From the NCBI GenBank assembly GCA_029207755.1, contig JARCOQ010000010.1, positions 1-64,000 on the forward strand: a stretch of 64,000 nt of DNA. Reading direction: 5' to 3'. This document shows positions 35,721-49,760 of this stretch, piece by piece. The notes under the pieces were generated by a model. That model saw only the letters and a list, made by a program, of their open reading frames with translations. It searched no databases and was not told where the DNA came from. How positions within the stretch are numbered: the first letter of the stretch is position 1; each line of letters opens with the position of its first letter. The translations under genes were made by a program, and so were the position numbers. This DNA comes from Chamaea fasciata (Eukaryota > Chordata > Aves > Passeriformes > Sylviidae).

Positions 35721-37980
35721 TCAAACAATTTTTCCCTTTAGGTACAGCAAGATCTCCTTCAGCAGATTAAAGAATTGGAGCAGCTTTGCCCGAGGAACTG
35801 GACAGGGTTGAGTTGGTCTTGGAGGTAGTGTCTGCAGGGGGGTTGAGGTGTAGGCTGGTGCTGGCGTAATTCCTGGTACTGGCCTTCTTCCCACTGTAGT
35901 CCGGATCCAGTCGTAGTAGTACTGAGTGGAGCTGGAGACTGCAGGCCGTTTAGGTCTAGCACAGCCTACTCCCCAGCTGGTCACACCAATTTGCCAGAAG
36001 AAGCCGGCATGCTTATCTTGGCAGACAAGAGGCCCCCCGCTGTCACCCTGGAGCAGAGCAGAGAGGATTAAGATGCCTCTGTGTGCCCCTGTCAGCAGTC
36101 GGAGTTGGTTGCTTTACTCTCTTCAGCCCCTGCCAGAAGAACTGGACTCCTGGCTGAGCAAGGCCCTGCTCAAGTGCTGGAACCTGTAGAACCTCAGCAC
36201 CCTTGGGAGCAGGTTGGGGGCCTGTCAGGTGAGGCTCTCTGTCTCCCCTGTGCTTGGATGCTTCAGGGTTAGCATCTGGACCCCACAGAGCAAGGACCCA
36301 CGGATGGGAAAGGGGGCAGAAGCTTCAGCGACAGTGCAGAGCTGGGGCTGGGAGAGCAACTGGTCAGGGAAAGCACACGCTGGGCTGTGCTTGGGTGGTG
36401 GGATGAGGCTGCCTACACTGCTGGGGGCTGGGGGACTCGGCATGCTCCTACCTGGCAGGTGCCAACGCCACCCTGGCCAGCACACACGTGGAAGTCATAG
36501 ATGTACCCATGCAGCCACTCACTACTGTTGCAGAGCTGGTTAGGGACCACTTGCACCTTGGCCTGCTGCAGGATATCTCTACCTGAAGCTGTGAGCAGAG
36601 AAAGGAATGAGCTCCCAGCAGCTCTTTGCCCGTGTGTTGAAGTTTTTCCCTAGAGGCTTGCTGGCCTCTAGAGAGGTGTTGGGAGTGCTGTGTCGCTGCT
36701 GTGTGGCATTGGGCAGCAGGCCAGGCCAGAGGCATATGTCCCACGGCCTAACTCTGCTGTCAGGAAGGCCCAGCCGTCTCTCCCTGGTGGGCCAAGCTTG
36801 CCCTCAGGGTCCAGATCCTTTATGGGAACTCACTCACATTTCACGATTCTGTCACCCCAGCCAGCAACGTAACAGTTTTTCAGCTCCGACACTTTCACTG
36901 CAGGACCAGGCAGGCAGGCGGTCTGAATGGTGGAGCTGCACTGGACTGGCCGATCCAGTTCCAGCAAGGCGATGTCGTTATACTCAAGGTCAGGGATGTA
37001 TTTTTCATGAATAATCAGCCGCTTAATCCGGCGCACTTCCACACCAGGGCCCGACTGGCCCAACGAGGTGGCCCCAAGAACGATGGCCCACTCGCTGATG
37101 GGACTGGAAGGCAGATGGAGAGAGGGGTGAGGGCGAGTAGAATCACGTGCTGTAACACCCCAGCCCTTCCTGCCTTCTGCTTCCTGAGGCAGAGAGGAAA
37201 ACAGCACTCCACAGAGTGAAAGTAGGCTTGAGCTATATTGAGCTGCAGGCTGCTAGGAAGCGGTGGCATGAACCCAGTCGTCTCCCTGAGCAGTCTCTCA
37301 GCTGGGCCCTGCAATGTCCTGGCACTAGGCACATGCAAGGAAATGGGATGGGAATAGCATGCACTGGTGGTGCGGGGATATCCCTGTGCCCAGGTCCTCC
37401 TTACTTTGTGATGTTGACAAAGCAGTGGGCAGCTGAGAGCAGCCACTTTGCGCTGATGAGGGTCCCTCCACAGATATGCACAGATACCGGTGGTTTCCAG
37501 ACGCAGCGGATACTGGCGATCCCAGCCCAGGCCCCAGACCCTGGCATGACATCTGTGCCACCCACAACACGTGATGAGCTGAAGGTAGTACCCATGGGCC
37601 GCAGCCCACAAGTCTGTCTGAAAGCAGAAAGTCGTTAGTGTCCCATGAGAAGGCCTGCTGCTGTGCTGAAGGTCAGCCAGCATCCCTCCTCACAAGGCTC
37701 TGGTTGCAAAGCCAGCGGGGAGCTGCCTGGGATGTCCACATGTTTGCCCATTTCTGCTTTAGCCCCTTAGACAACTGGTGCCAGCAGCCTGGCCAGTGGT
37801 GATAAACGGAGACTCCCACCTACTTTGGGAACTGCTGTGGCCACAGGTGGCAAGCGGGCGCCCACAGGGAAGCCCCTAAGCCTTTGCCTGGGCCCCCGAA
37901 GAGCCTGAGGCTACTTACCCACAGGCGCCATGTGCAGGCCCGCACAGAGCCAGTAGGATGAGGATGCACAACAAAATCAT
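35721..37980 (-). CDS. Acrosin-like serine protease, copy 4
   Basis: Exons 37980-37919, 37617-37405, 37103-36838, 36582-36452 and 36047-35721. One synonymous change: Arg37, the residue before the activation cleavage, is CGT instead of CGC (37569). A private substitution lies in intron 4 just upstream of the exon 5 acceptor, whose CAG is intact. The protein is identical to the other copies. Confidence 0.92.
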
Positions 37981-38177
37981 TGCCGTCACAGCTGCAAGTC
38001 AGCTGCAAGGAGAGAGAGCTTGACACCTCCAGGGCAGCTGCCAACGTAATGCCAACAGAATTTGCATTGCCGCAGTGCCCTCGGCCCTAGGCCTGATGTC
38101 ACAGAGGGACTGGTTCCATGTTCCAGACACGGTGCTGGCCGCTGCAGGCAGGGGGGAAGGGCAATTTAGAGGCCTAA
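37981..38177 (-). promoter_or_regulatory. Proximal promoter/5' region of protease copy 4
   Basis: Octamer at 38067-38060 and CRE-like site at 38101-38094, both unchanged. The CR1 relic starts at 38178. Confidence 0.4.
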
Positions 38178-38420
38178 AACCACAGAAAGGTCTGGATTGG
38201 AAGGTACCTTAAGGACTGACTAGTTTCAAACCCCAACCATGCACACAGAGGCCTTCCACTACACCAGGTTGCTCAGAGTCCCATCCAAGCTGGCCTCAAA
38301 TGGTGAAAGGAATGGGGCATCCACAGCTTCTCTGGGAAACATGTGCCACTCTTGTGCTAATGACACAAGATTTTGCTTGACATCCAAAACTACAGAATTG
38401 GCAGTAACAACAATTCAAAG
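38178..38420 (-). mobile_element. CR1 3' fragment (short), unit 5
   Basis: Same insertion; I see no difference from the unit 3 copy. Confidence 0.75.
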
Positions 38421-40265
38421 CAACACACATTCTGATTTTTAAAAAGTTTGTGACATTGCAGGACTACTACTGTAGCAATCCACATCACTCACTAATCTCC
38501 TTGGGGCTATATGGGCACTGCATAAGATCTTCTTCAGGCTAGCTGTGCTAGCCGTTCTGAGAGAAAGGGGCATTGTTTAGCAAGACCGCCTTTTTCCAGA
38601 CCTTTTGTGACTTTTTTTCTTTTTCCTTTTTTCTTTTTTTTTTTTTTTTTTAAATTTAAGGCCATTTAAGCGCATAATTTAGCTAAATGCATCTTCCTTA
38701 GAGGGATCCTGCCTTTAAAAATGGAAGTGTGGGAGAAGAAAGCAGTCTATCCTTATGCAGAGGTGAAACAGGTGTTTCTCTTCCATGGCTCTGGGCAAGC
38801 CTGCACACACCTAAGGGTAAGGGCCTAGCCCAGTGTTTATGGCTGACCTGGTACACCCCTGATGCCCGCTTTGACTGTGAGCATGATAGTCACAGTAACA
38901 GGATGGAGTTTTGTCTTCTAATCCCAGGTGGGTAGAACTCATCCTCAGGACCACGTAGGATGACCAACACATCCTTCATGACTCGTTCTCTAGGCTGGAT
39001 GAGATCTGTATGAAAGAGGCTGAAGATGCCGAGTGCAAAGAAATGGCAAGGTAAATCCCTGCTGCCGGCTGCGATGGGAGAGAAGTACCCATGCTGGCAA
39101 TACCCTCGGGCTCTGCCTTCTGCTCTCTGGAACACTTTCTGCAGCTGCTGATGGAAGCAGCCTTCTCCTCTTGCCAGCCCAGAGCTTTAGCAATGCAATT
39201 GGAGACCTGGAGCTGAAGAGGAGATGAATGACAGTATCAAGTGAAGGATCATGCCCTATGTGGCTACTCTCTCCTTGCACAGCCTCTGAACTGAGGAGCT
39301 GCACCACAAATGAAAGGATGCTGCTGGACAATTGTGCCAACAGCATCAAAGACACTGAAGGTAACGCGGGAGCCACATCCCTCCGGGAGTGGCCGAGCTT
39401 GGTTTGTCACATGGCCCTTCACTCCCAAATCAACCTTGCCCCGAAGATGCATCCTTTTTCACAAGTCCCATTGGATCTTTAAATTCTGTAGTCGTCATCT
39501 CTCTAGTATTGCGAAGGCTGGCTCATTAAGTCAATTCCTAAGGCATCCGAGGAAACATTCGCTTACCACACTTCAGCCTATTAGTCGGCATTTTGTACAG
39601 ACCCTAACACTTGGTGGCCTACAGCTGGTAGTCTCGTTTCTTAGGTACTGCTTAGTTATACAAAGAATTCCATAGTCCTGCATTACCTGGGTTAGTTGGA
39701 ACAGTTCAAGTTTTTGTCCTGCACCTATGGCTAAGCTTAACTAGCCAGAATAGCTGGGCATGCTCACACGAGCGACACCCAAGGTTTTCTGCCTCTCATG
39801 CTGGAGTGGCAGTCCTCACCTTCCCTTGGAGGCTTTCTCATAGCCCTCCTAACACTGGGGTTTCTGCTCTTTGTCTTGCACTGACACCTCATCCTTTTCT
39901 TGACCCTCACCCTGCCTTAAGCCCATGTCCAGCATGAGCCTTGCCAGCCAAGGCTGTCTACCTTGCACCGGGTCTTAGCCATTTCAGTCTTCATCAATTC
40001 CCAAGACATTCAAAAAACGGGAGAATTGTATTGATGCGTTTCTCATGGAAGGAGGAGATGACTCCAGTACAACTTATGAATAGGGGTGGAGACTCCCTAA
40101 CAGAAAAACAATTTTACAACCTCTACTACTGACAGAACAGAAGTATGCATATGCAACAAACGGTCAAATGCAGAAAAACTCCCCAACTTTCCAGATTTTC
40201 TTGGTACACTTTCCTGTCTCAAACTCAGCTCTATGTTATTGCTTCATAGTTATTCCTAAAGCATT

Positions 40266-40915
40266 TCAATAGGGTTCTGTATATTCCTCCAGGAGAGGCT
40301 GCAGCACCTGGACCATGACCTCCCCATCTGGACCGCAGAGGCACAGGGCATACAAGATGCTGTTCTCTGCTCTCACTGCCAGCCACCGCTGGGACCCATA
40401 GATTGCCTCCAGCCTCTGGCGCAGCCAGGGCAGCATAGGGTCAAGAACATGCTCTTCTTTTTGGAAAAGTTCTGCCCAGACCTTGGCAGCAGGCTACCCA
40501 CAGCCTCTGCCCCTGCAGGCCCCTGCTCAGCTGGGGAAGGCGTCCCTTGCACAGGAACCGCTCCTGGGCGCTGGCAGCTGTTTCCATCCAGGAGGCCAAG
40601 AGATCTTTCTGCCTCTCTCTTGGTCTCTGGTGATTCTCCCTGGGGTGTGATGACACACTCGAGGTATTTTTGTTCCCGCAGAGAAAACCTGACAGACTCT
40701 ATCAATCTTCTGCAGAGTGGGCACTCTGCTTTCTTCTCTGCCCAATGCAGCATGCAGCCCATGCAGAACTCATGGCCACAGGGTATGGCATAAGCAACAC
40801 CCTCTTGCTCATCATGACAAATGGGGCAGCTGCACTCTGTCCCCATGGCTCTGTCTGTTCTCCATGGCAATTCAGGGAGTCCTGAGAAGCTGCTCCCCAT
40901 CACTGGCACTACCAA
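40266..40915 (-). pseudogene. RING-finger pseudogene, unit 5
   Basis: Frame 40915-40373, identical, with the frame break near 40486. Confidence 0.75.
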
Positions 40916-41572
40916 AGAATCTCACACACTGCAACAAAATGGAGAAACCTTGGTCTCTTCCTGTCCCAAGGAGCAGATGAAAAAATGCCCAAGCCCCTGG
41001 ACAAGGATATCCTCCTGACTCCTCAAGCCCTAATGACCTTCCCACTACCACCCTGGGGAGACTCAGCCTTCAAGGTCTTACAGGCATGCTTGACAGGCTG
41101 TGACTTTCCTGAGAGCGTGGAAAGATGGTCTCGGACAGCTGAAATCGTGTAGGGTTGAGACTCCTGTCTGTGAAAAACAGGTGTTGGGATTAAGTGGTTC
41201 AACAATTTGGAGGTCCTGAATTCTTAATTAAATCTCTGGAGGCTGGATTTTTCCTTTCTTTCTATCTTTTTTAAGTTCACTCTTGAATCAGAAAATGTTA
41301 TTCATTGAGTGCAGTTTTTATAAGGGGGAGGTTCTCTTCCAAAGTAAACGCTGTGGGCAAAAATTTAATATGGCCTTAGCAGGCACTGCGCACATCAGCT
41401 GGGTATGCTGGTCAAGCATCACCTCTGCAGGTGATCTCTAGGGAAGAGTAGATGCGTGGCTTTGCTCCCCGCTGATGACTCTTAGGGGCTCTAAGAACCT
41501 ATGCACCCTTGATGACCAGAGCTGCATAAGATATTGCAAGACACTTAAAGAGCAGAATTGCCTTAAACACCA

Positions 41573-43324
41573 ATCACAGAACCACAGAATCGACTAGGTT
41601 GGAAAAAAACCCATCTGAGACCATTGAGTCAAACCTATGACTCAACACCACCTTGTCAACCAGACCACAGCACTAAAAGCCATGTGCTATCTTTGCTTAA
41701 AAACCTCCAGGTGACTCCACCGCCTCCCTGGGAAGCCTATTCCAATGCCCAAAATCACCCTTTCTGTGAAGAATCTTCTTCTCAATGTCCAGTCCCAACT
41801 TCCTGTGGTACAGCTTAAGACTTTGTCGGCTTCTCTTGCTGCTTGCCTGGGAGAAGAGACTGACCCCCACTGGGCTATACCCTCCTTTCGGGGACTTATA
41901 GAGGTTGGTACGCTCACCCCTGAGCCTTCTCTTCTCCAAGCTAAGCAACCCCAGCTCCCTCAGCTGCTCCTCATAAGACATGTGGCCCAGACCATTCACT
42001 ATCCTTGTTGCCCTCCTCTGGACCCATTTGAGCATCTCAACGTCCTTCCTAAACTGAGGAGCCCAGAACTGGACGCAGCACTCAAGGTGCGGCCTCACCA
42101 GTGCTGACTACAGGGGAAGAATGACCTCCCCGCTCCTGCTGGCCACACCATTCCTGATCCAGGCCAGGGTGCCATTGGCCTTCTTGGCCACCAGAGCGCA
42201 CTGCTGGCTCACGTTCAGCTGCTGTCTCCAGTACCCCCAGGTCCCTTTTCTGCCTGGGCACTGTCCAGCCACACCAACCCCAGCTTGTGGTGCTGCAGGG
42301 GCTTGCTGTGATTCAAAGGCACGACCTGGCACTTGGACTTGTGCAACCGCCCATTGTTGGATTCAGCACACCTATCCAGCCTGTCCAGGTCCCTCTGCAG
42401 AGTCCTCCTACCCTCTAACAGAGCAGTGCTTGCTCCCAGCTTGGTGTCATCTGCAAGGTGATCCCCTTGTCCGGATCATCAGTGAAGATATTTAAACAAG
42501 ACTGGTCCCAACACAGACCCCTGGGGGGCTGCACTAAGTGACTAGCCCCCATCTGGATGCAGGACCATTCACCTCCAGTCTCTGGGCCTGGCCATCCAGC
42601 CAGTTCTGAACACGGCTCCTGCCCAAGCTGTGGGCTACCAGCTTTTCCAGGAGTGCCCTACGGGAGATGGGGTAAGAGGCTTTGCTGAAGGCCAGGTATA
42701 CAACATCCACAGCCTTCCCGTCATCCACCTGGCGGGTCAGCTGGTAACAAAGGGAGATCAGGTTGGTTAAAGCACAACCTGCCCCTCCTAAATCCCTGCT
42801 GGCTGGGTCTGATCCCTCAGCTGTCCTGCAGGTGCTGCGTTATCGCACTTAAGATGATCTCTTGTTTAACCTTACTGAGTACCAAGGTCAGGCTGACAGG
42901 CCTGTAGTTTCCCATGTGCTCCTTATGGCCCTTCTTATGGATGAGTATCACGTTGGCCAGCCCAGTCGTCTTGTTACCCAGGACTGAGGGTAAATGATGG
43001 AAAGCGTCTTGGTGAGGTCTTCTGCCATCTCCTGCACCACCCTACGATGAATCCTGTCTGGTCTCATCGACTTGTCAGCATCTAAGTGGCTCAGATGGTC
43101 ACTAACTACTTTCTCCTGGATAACAGGAGAGGCTGTTCTGTTCCCTGCTCCCCATCTACGAGTTCAGGAGGCCAGTTGCCTTGAGGACAACCCGTCTTTT
43201 TGTTGAAAACTGAAGCAAAGAAGATGCTAGGGACCTCAGCCTTTTCCTCATCTTTGCTAACTATATTCCCTCCCTTATGCAATAAAGATGAGAGGTTCTT
43301 GCCCCTCCAAGATGCATTAAGATT
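41573..43324 (-). mobile_element. CR1 LINE, unit 5
   Basis: Same insertion and breaks; G at 42666. Confidence 0.93.
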
Positions 43325-45214
43325 ATTGAAAGGCTTTGCCCACTGTGACAAACTCTCCAAAGAAGCAACTGCTCATCGGCAGCAACTGAAGCTCCCCCTC
43401 CCTGAACATGCCTCTGTGAAACTTGGGCTGTCAGTTAAGCCACCTGAGAGGAATGTGAGGTAGGATTGCATGCGCTCTCAGACTAGCAGGAGGAAAACGG
43501 ATACTGGAGGAGCACTGATACTGGACAGAAAGAACCCACACTCAAAGCCAACAAAGCCACTCTGTTGAAAAGCAACTCTGAGTGGGTAACTGCAGCCAAT
43601 GAGCATTGATTCCTTTGTTGGCTAAAATGCCTAAATAGCAAAAAGGTTTGAATACCTGGGGGAACCACACCAGCAAGAAGACCAGGGTGAAGAAAAGATG
43701 CAAGAGGATGCTTTCTGGATCCAAGTGCGGTGATAGCTTTCTCCTTCAACTGTCTCACTCTTTCTCTCCCTCTGGCCCTCCTCTCTTTCCTATTTCTATC
43801 TCTCTACCTCATGCTTACTGTTAAAGAAAATCCATGCTATTGACTTGGGCACATGCCTCTTACCTTCAGGTAGAGGCATGTGCCAATAACCGGATCATAA
43901 AAGACGTGCTGGTACAACAGACTGCTGCTGTGAGGGGGTGAGATGTGCAATTGATCCTTGGCCCAGGGATTGGCACTGGAGAAGGCAGATGCAGCTCTTC
44001 CCTTCCCTGGAGTGTTTGTGCATTGGTCTTACACGCCACTCCTATGTGGAAGGGAGCAACAGAGGTTCGTCGATGTTCACGGATGGAAAAGAATGGCAAA
44101 AAGCAAAAGGGTCCAAAAAAACCTCACCGCTTTTTATTAACAAACTACACACTCAGCATGGCAGTTGGTATATGTTTTGCCACTACCTTCTAATAATAAG
44201 ACAGAAGACTAAAAGAAAAGAGGGAAGAAGAAGGGAAAGAGGAATCGGGTAGGAGAGGAAAGAAGATTAAAGTCCTGGGTCCAGCACCGATCCAGCCAAC
44301 AGGTGTCCAGGGTCCTGAGAGAATGCCACCCGGCCTCTGTGGTGGTACATTTTTCTAGGTAAGTTTTCCCCATTCTGGGATTCGGTTCCTCACTCTTTGT
44401 ACAAATGAGTTGGCATGTGCAGCCTAGTATTCTAGACTTTTCTGGAAATGGGCTGGGGGGCTTTGGGTTTGTTTTCTTTTTTTTTTGTGGTCTTGATTCT
44501 CCATCTATTGGTCTTGCTTGCTCCTTGACCCCACTCCTGCACTTAAGCTGTTTATGTTGTGTGGTCACTACAGACTGGAAGAGGAACTTCAGCTCCAGAA
44601 TGGGGCTGGCCTACGTTCAGTACAGCTCCCCTTTCCAGGCACATGCTGTTATAACTCGTTTGCTTGATGGCTGTTGGTGTTCAGGGCATAGCAGTGCATG
44701 AACTCTTTACTGCTTAGGTTTCTACATGGGCCAAAAAACCCAGTTGCCATCTGATGGGGACAAAAACCATCCTTAGGGCACAGAGGAGAATGAAGGGCTT
44801 CACATTTTTGATGACAGGGCAACATCTGCACCCTACTTTTCTTTTCTCTTGTTTTCCTAGTGTTGTGTTTCTTGAACTTGTTTTTGCAAACTTAAGGTGC
44901 CAGATGCTACTCTTCCGCTGTAGATGTACCAATAGCTGTGGGGAAGGCATTGATCTGTATGGAAGAGAGTGTGAAGCCAAATTCTTCCTAGATGAGTGTG
45001 AAGGGATCCCTGAGTTCAGGGCTGCTTGGGCAAAATCAAGCCAGCGGGATTTTAGAGAATTTGGATGCAAATTTGTCGCAGAGCAGAAAATACAGATCTC
45101 CTTTTGAGTTTGCTTCCAATTTAATTCCGTTTAATGCAATTCAAATTAATAGAACTCAGAAGGAAAGGGTTGTGGTCTACTATAGCCTGAACTGCAGCTG
45201 GTCCATTTTGCCGT

Positions 45215-47474
45215 TCAAACAATTTTTCCCTTTAGGTACAGCAAGATCTCCTTCAGCAGATTAAAGAATTGGAGCAGCTTTGCCCGAGGAACTGGACAGG
45301 GTTGAGTTGGTCTTGGAGGTAGTGTCTGCAGGGGGGTTGAGGTGTAGGCTGGTGCTGGCGTAATTCCTGGTACTGGCCTTCTTCCCACTGTAGTCCGGAT
45401 CCAGTCGTAGTAGTACTGAGTGGAGCTGGAGACTGCAGGCCGTTTAGGTCTAGCACAGCCTACTCCCCAGCTGGTCACACCAATTTGCCAGAAGAAGCCG
45501 GCATGCTTATCTTGGCAGACAAGAGGCCCCCCGCTGTCACCCTGGAGCAGATCAGAGAGGATTAAGGTGCCTCTGTGTGCCCCTGTCAGCAGTCGGAGTT
45601 GGTTGCTTTACTCTCTTCAGCCCCTGCCAGAAGAACTGGACTCCTGGCTGAGCAAGGCCCTGCTCAAGTGCTGGAACCTGTAGAACCTCAGCACCCTTGG
45701 GAGCAGGTTGGGGGCCTGTCAGGTGAGGCTCTCCGTCTCCCCTGTGCTTGGATGCTTCAGGGTTAGCATCTGGACCCCACAGAGCAAGGACCCACGGATG
45801 GGAAAGGGGGCAGAAGCTTCAGCGACAGTGCAGAGCTGGGGCTGGGAGAGCAACTGGTCAGGGAAAGCACACGCTGAGCTGTGCTTGGGTGGTGGGATGA
45901 GGCTGCCTACACTGCTGGGGGCTGGGGGACTCGGCATGCTCCTACCTGGCAGGTGCCAACGCCACCCTGGCCAGCACACACGTGGAAGTCATAGATGTAC
46001 CCATGCAGCCACTCACTACTGTTGCAGAGCTGGTTAGGGACCACTTGCACCTTGGCCTGCTGCAGGATATCTCTACCTGAAGCTGTGAGCAGAGAAAGGA
46101 ATGAGCTCCCAGCAGCTCTTTGCCCGTGTGTTGAAGTTTTTCCCTAGAGGCTTGCTGGCCTCTAGAGAGGTGTTGGGAGTGCTGTGTCGCTGCTGTGTGG
46201 CATTGGGCAGCAGGCCAGGCCAGAGGCATATGTCCCACGGCCTAACTCTGCTGTCAGGAAGGCCCAGCCGTCTCTCCCTGGTGGGCCAAGCTTGCCCTCA
46301 GGGTCCAGATCCTTTATGGGAACTCACTCACATTTCACGATTCTGTCACCCCAGCCAGCAACGTAACAGTTTTTCAGCTCCGACACTTTCACTGCAGGAC
46401 CAGGCAGGCAGGCGGTCTGAATGGTGGAGCTGCACTGGACTGGCCGATCCAGTTCCAGCAAGGCGATGTCGTTATACTCAAGGTCAGGGATGTATTTTTC
46501 ATGAATAATCAGCCGCTTAATCCGGCGCACTTCCACACCAGGGCCCGACTGGCCCAACGAGGTGGCCCCAAGAACGATGGCCCACTCGCTGATGGGACTG
46601 GAAGGCAGATGGAGAGAGGGGTGAGGGCGAGTAGAATCACGTGCTGTAACACCCCAGCCCTTCCTGCCTTCTGCTTCCTGAGGCAGAGAGGAAAACAGCA
46701 CTCCACAGAGTGAAAGTAGGCTTGAGCTATATTGAGCTGCAGGCTGCTAGGAAGCGGTGGCATGAACCCAGTCGTCTCCCTGAGCAGTCTCTCAGCTGGG
46801 CCCTGCAATGTCCTGGCACTAGGCACATGCAAGGAAATGGGATGGGAATAGCATGCACTGGTGGTGCGGGGATATCCCTGTGCCCAGGTCCTCCTTACTT
46901 TGTGATGTTGACAAAGCAGTGGGCAGCTGAGAGCAGCCACTTTGCGCTGATGAGGGTCCCTCCACAGATATGCACAGATACCGGTGGTTTCCAGACGCAG
47001 CGGATACTGGCGATCCCAGCCCAGGCCCCAGACCCTGGCATGACATCTGTGCCACCCACAACGCGTGATGAGCTGAAGGTAGTACCCATGGGCCGCAGCC
47101 CACAAGTCTGTCTGAAAGCAGAAAGTCGTTAGTGTCCCATGAGAAGGCCTGCTGCTGTGCTGAAGGTCAGCCAGCATCCCTCCTCACAAGGCTCTGGTTG
47201 CAAAGCCAGCGGGGAGCTGCCTGGCATGTCCACATGTTTGCCCATTTCTGCTTTAGCCCCTTAGACAACTGGTGCCAGCAGCCTGGCCAGTGGTGATAAA
47301 CGGAGACTCCCACCTACTTTGGGAACTGCTGTGGCCACAGGTGGCAAGCGGGCGCCCACAGGGAAGCCCCTAAGCCTTTGCCTGGGCCCCCGAAGAGCCT
47401 GAGGCTACTTACCCACAGGCGCCATGTGCAGGCCCGCACAGAGCCAGTAGGATGAGGATGCACAACAAAATCAT
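45215..47474 (-). CDS. Acrosin-like serine protease, copy 5
   Basis: Exons 47474-47413, 47111-46899, 46597-46332, 46076-45946 and 45541-45215. No coding difference from copy 1 was found. It shares its intron 4 variant with copy 3 and its intron 1 variant with copies 3 and 4, while the sequence just beyond its 3' end shares variants with copies 4 and 6. Confidence 0.92.
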
Positions 47475-47671
47475 TGCCGTCACAGCTGCAAGTCAGCTGC
47501 AAGGAGAGAGAGCTTGACACCTCCAGGGCAGCTGCCAACGTAATGCCAACAGAATTTGCATTGCCGCAGTGCCCTCGGCCCTAGGCCTGATGTCACAGAG
47601 GGACTGGTTCCATGTTCCAGACACGGTGCTGGCCGCTGCAGGCAGGGGGGAAGGGCAATTTAGAGGCCTAA
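47475..47671 (-). promoter_or_regulatory. Proximal promoter/5' region of protease copy 5
   Basis: Octamer at 47561-47554 and CRE-like site at 47595-47588, both unchanged. The CR1 relic starts at 47672. Confidence 0.4.
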
Positions 47672-47914
47672 AACCACAGAAAGGTCTGGATTGGAAGGTA
47701 CCTTAAGGACTGACTAGTTTCAAACCCCAACCATGCACACAGAGGCCTTCCACTACACCAGGTTGCTCAGAGTCCCATCCAAGCTGGCCTCAAATGGTGA
47801 AAGGAATGGGGCATCCACAGCTTCTCTGGGAAACATGTGCCACTCTTGTGCTAATGACACAAGATTTTGCTTGACATCCAAAACTACAGAATTGGCAGTA
47901 ACAACAATTCAAAG
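47672..47914 (-). mobile_element. CR1 3' fragment (short), unit 6
   Basis: Same insertion; I see no difference from the unit 3 copy. Confidence 0.75.
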
Positions 47915-48121
47915 CAACACACATTCTGATTTTTAAAAAGTTTGTGACATTGCAGGACTACTACTGTAGCAATCCACATCACTCACTAATCTCCTTGGGG
48001 CTATATGGGCACTGCATAAGATCTTCTTCAGGCTAGCTGTGCTAGCCGTTCTGAGAGAAAGGGGCATTGTTTAGCAAGACCGCCTTTTTCCAGACCTTTT
48101 GTGACTTTTTTTCTTTTTCCT

Positions 48122-48152
<31 letters not shown>

Positions 48153-49760
48153 AAGGCCATTTAAGCGCATAATTTAGCTAAATGCATCTTCCTTAGAGGG
48201 ATCCTGCCTTTAAAAATGGAAGTGTGGGAGAAGAAAGCAGTCTATCCTTATGCAGAGGTGAAACAGGTGTTTCTCTTCCATGGCTCTGGGCAAGCCTGCA
48301 CACACCTAAGGGTAAGGGCCTAGCCCAGTGTTTATGGCTGACCTGGTACACCCCTGATGCCCGCTTTGACTGTGAGCATGATAGTCACAGTAACAGGATG
48401 GAGTTTTGTCTTCTAATCCCAGGTGGGTAGAACTCATCCTCAGGACCACGTAGGATGACCAACACATCCTTCATGACTCGTTCTCTAGGCTGGATGAGAT
48501 CTGTATGAAAGAGGCTGAAGATGCCGAGTGCAAAGAAATGGCAAGGTAAATCCCTGCTGCCGGCTGCGATGGGAGAGAAGTACCCATGCTGGCAATACCC
48601 TCGGGCTCTGCCTTCTGCTCTCTGGAACACTTTCTGCAGCTGCTGATGGAAGCAGCCTTCTCCTCTTGCCAGCCCAGAGCTTTAGCAATGCAATTGGAGA
48701 CCTGGAGCTGAAGAGGAGATGAATGACAGTATCAAGTGAAGGATCATGCCCTATGTGGCTACTCTCTCCTTGCACAGCCTCTGAACTGAGGAGCTGCACC
48801 ACAAATGAAAGGATGCTGCTGGACAATTGTGCCAACAGCATCAAAGACACTGAAGGTAACGCGGGAGCCACATCCCTCCGGGAGTGGCCGAGCTTGGTTT
48901 GTCACATGGCCCTTCACTCCCAAATCAACCTTGCCCCGAAGATGCATCCTTTTTCACAAGTCCCATTGGATCTTTAAATTCTGTAGTCGTCATCTCTCTA
49001 GTATTGCGAAGGCTGGCTCATTAAGTCAATTCCTAAGGCATCCGAGGAAACATTCGCTTACCACACTTCAGCCTATTAGTCGGCATTTTGTACAGACCCT
49101 AACACTTGGTGGCCTACAGCTGGTAGTCTCGTTTCTTAGGTACTGCTTAGTTATACAAAGAATTCCATAGTCCTGCATTACCTGGGTTAGTTGGAACAGT
49201 TCAAGTTTTTGTCCTGCACCTATGGCTAAGCTTAACTAGCCAGAATAGCTGGGCATGCTCACACGAGCGACACCCAAGGTTTTCTGCCTCTCATGCTGGA
49301 GTGGCAGTCCTCACCTTCCCTTGGAGGCTTTCTCATAGCCCTCCTAACACTGGGGTTTCTGCTCTTTGTCTTGCACTGACACCTCATCCTTTTCTTGACC
49401 CTCACCCTGCCTTAAGCCCATGTCCAGCATGAGCCTTGCCAGCCAAGGCTGTCTACCTTGCACCGGGTCTTAGCCATTTCAGTCTTCATCAATTCCCAAG
49501 ACATTCAAAAAACGGGAGAATTGTATTGATGCGTTTCTCATGGAAGGAGGAGATGACTCCAGTACAACTTATGAATAGGGGTGGAGACTCCCTAACAGAA
49601 AAACAATTTTACAACCTCTACTACTGACAGAACAGAAGTATGCATATGCAACAAACGGTCAAATGCAGAAAAACTCCCCAACTTTCCAGATTTTCTTGGT
49701 ACACTTTCCTGTCTCAAACTCAGCTCTATGTTATTGCTTCATAGTTATTCCTAAAGCATT

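Larger units (their letters stand above)
28486..37980. repeat. Array unit 4
   Basis: Full 9,495-bp unit. It has G at unit position 4687 (with 5 and 6), T at 7071 (with 5) and G at 9406 (with 3 and 5), but the common C at 5894 and G at 7898. It carries the most private changes I noticed, including one synonymous change in protease codon 37 at 37569. Confidence 0.95.
37981..47474. repeat. Array unit 5 (one base shorter)
   Basis: Full unit of 9,494 bp; the missing base is in the poly-T tract (18 T). It combines variants otherwise seen separately: the unit-3 alleles at 5894 and 7898, the unit-4 allele at 7071, and T at 6879 shared with unit 6. This makes it the clearest recombinant or conversion mosaic of the array. 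Confidence 0.95.
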
